A program made the position numbers and the translations under genes. From Bacteroidota bacterium (GTDB lineage: Bacteria; Bacteroidota; Ignavibacteria; Kapaibacteriales; UBA2268): a stretch of 5,808 nt of DNA. The notes below the pieces were generated by a model. That model did not search any database, was not told where the DNA came from, and saw nothing but the letters and a program-made list of their open reading frames with translations. The stretch is taken from positions 1 to 5,808 of the forward strand of contig JAFRQN010000302.1 of NCBI GenBank assembly GCA_017428585.1. The letters are read 5' to 3'. Below, one piece after another: positions 5,677-5,808 of the stretch. The first letter of the stretch is position 1. Each line of letters opens with the position of its first letter.

Positions 5677-5808
5677 AATTATAAAGCATTTCTTTATTTG
5701 TAAATGTTAAAATTGTAATTTTATCTTTTATTTCTTTTATATATGGACAATTATCTTTATCACATGATACTTTATTAATGTAACTATCTTGTTTTATATT
5801 TGTTGTAC
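5633..5808 (-). CDS. Open reading frame of unknown function, 5' end cut by window edge; may be spurious
   Basis: From the right edge a minus-strand frame stays open for 57 codons and stops at TGA 5635-5633, inside the phosphofructokinase gene and 44 bases past its start codon. The visible peptide is polar, with a CDKDNCPYIKEIKDK stretch (two Cys five residues apart) and a short hydrophobic strand ITILTF. The last 15 residues come from the overlap and read like noise (ending in NSYQWR). I do not recognise a family. In favour of a gene: the open frame spans the whole upstream region, and no clear promoter for the phosphofructokinase is seen there. Against: a 44-base overlap is unusual, and in DNA this AT-rich one open frame of this length is only mildly improbable. 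Confidence 0.3.
   Translation of the reverse strand, partial: TTNIKQDSYINKVSCDKDNCPYIKEIKDKITILTFTNKEMLYNYETDQKNWNSYQWR

Noticed and set aside
1..5808. Mobile element, CRISPR array, toxin-antitoxin, phage or defence system
   Set aside because: No transposase or integrase motifs, terminal inverted repeats, regularly spaced direct repeats or defence-protein signatures were seen on either strand. The genes read as ordinary chromosomal metabolism and envelope functions.

Overview
This is an AT-rich window (by eye about 30% G+C in genes, lower between them). It carries five clear protein-coding genes, one of them cut by the left edge, and a doubtful sixth reading frame cut by the right edge. None of the five clear genes has a convincing Shine-Dalgarno sequence. 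The dehydrogenase gene is preceded by TATTTTTG, which fits the TAnnTTTG -7 element of Bacteroidota. Together with a FatA-type acyl-ACP thioesterase and an OmpH/Skp-type periplasmic protein, this favours a low-GC, diderm, probably anaerobic Bacteroidota-like bacterium. The evidence is indirect, and other low-GC anaerobes such as Brachyspira-like spirochaetes or Elusimicrobiota are not excluded.

Layout. Positions 1-556 (minus) encode the N-terminal 185 residues of an acyl-ACP thioesterase. It diverges, across a 209-bp intergenic region, from a D-isomer-specific 2-hydroxyacid dehydrogenase at 766-1719 (plus). The dehydrogenase converges on a YfcC/DcuC-family membrane transporter at 1982-3553 (minus). 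A GC-rich hairpin at 1775-1798 with T-tracts in both directions can terminate both. Upstream of the transporter, a minus-strand pair encodes a PPi-type 6-phosphofructokinase (4459-5676) and an OmpH-like protein (3656-4417). They are 41 bp apart and are followed by a perfect 14-bp terminator stem at 3593-3623. At the right edge an open frame (5633-5808, minus) runs into the start of the phosphofructokinase gene.

How the genes work together. The content is mostly housekeeping: fatty-acid release from ACP, reduction or oxidation of a 2-hydroxy/2-keto acid, uptake or exchange of an organic anion or amino acid, PPi-linked glycolysis, and outer-membrane protein chaperoning. Only the phosphofructokinase and OmpH genes look co-transcribed, and there is no obvious functional link between them. 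I see no transposase, CRISPR array, tRNA, rRNA, toxin-antitoxin pair or defence system, and nothing that convincingly forms a new multi-gene system. The points most worth a second look are the active-site variants of the phosphofructokinase, the charged C-terminal extension on the OmpH-like protein, the Ser-Arg-Thr cofactor loop of the dehydrogenase, and the overlapping open frame at the right edge.
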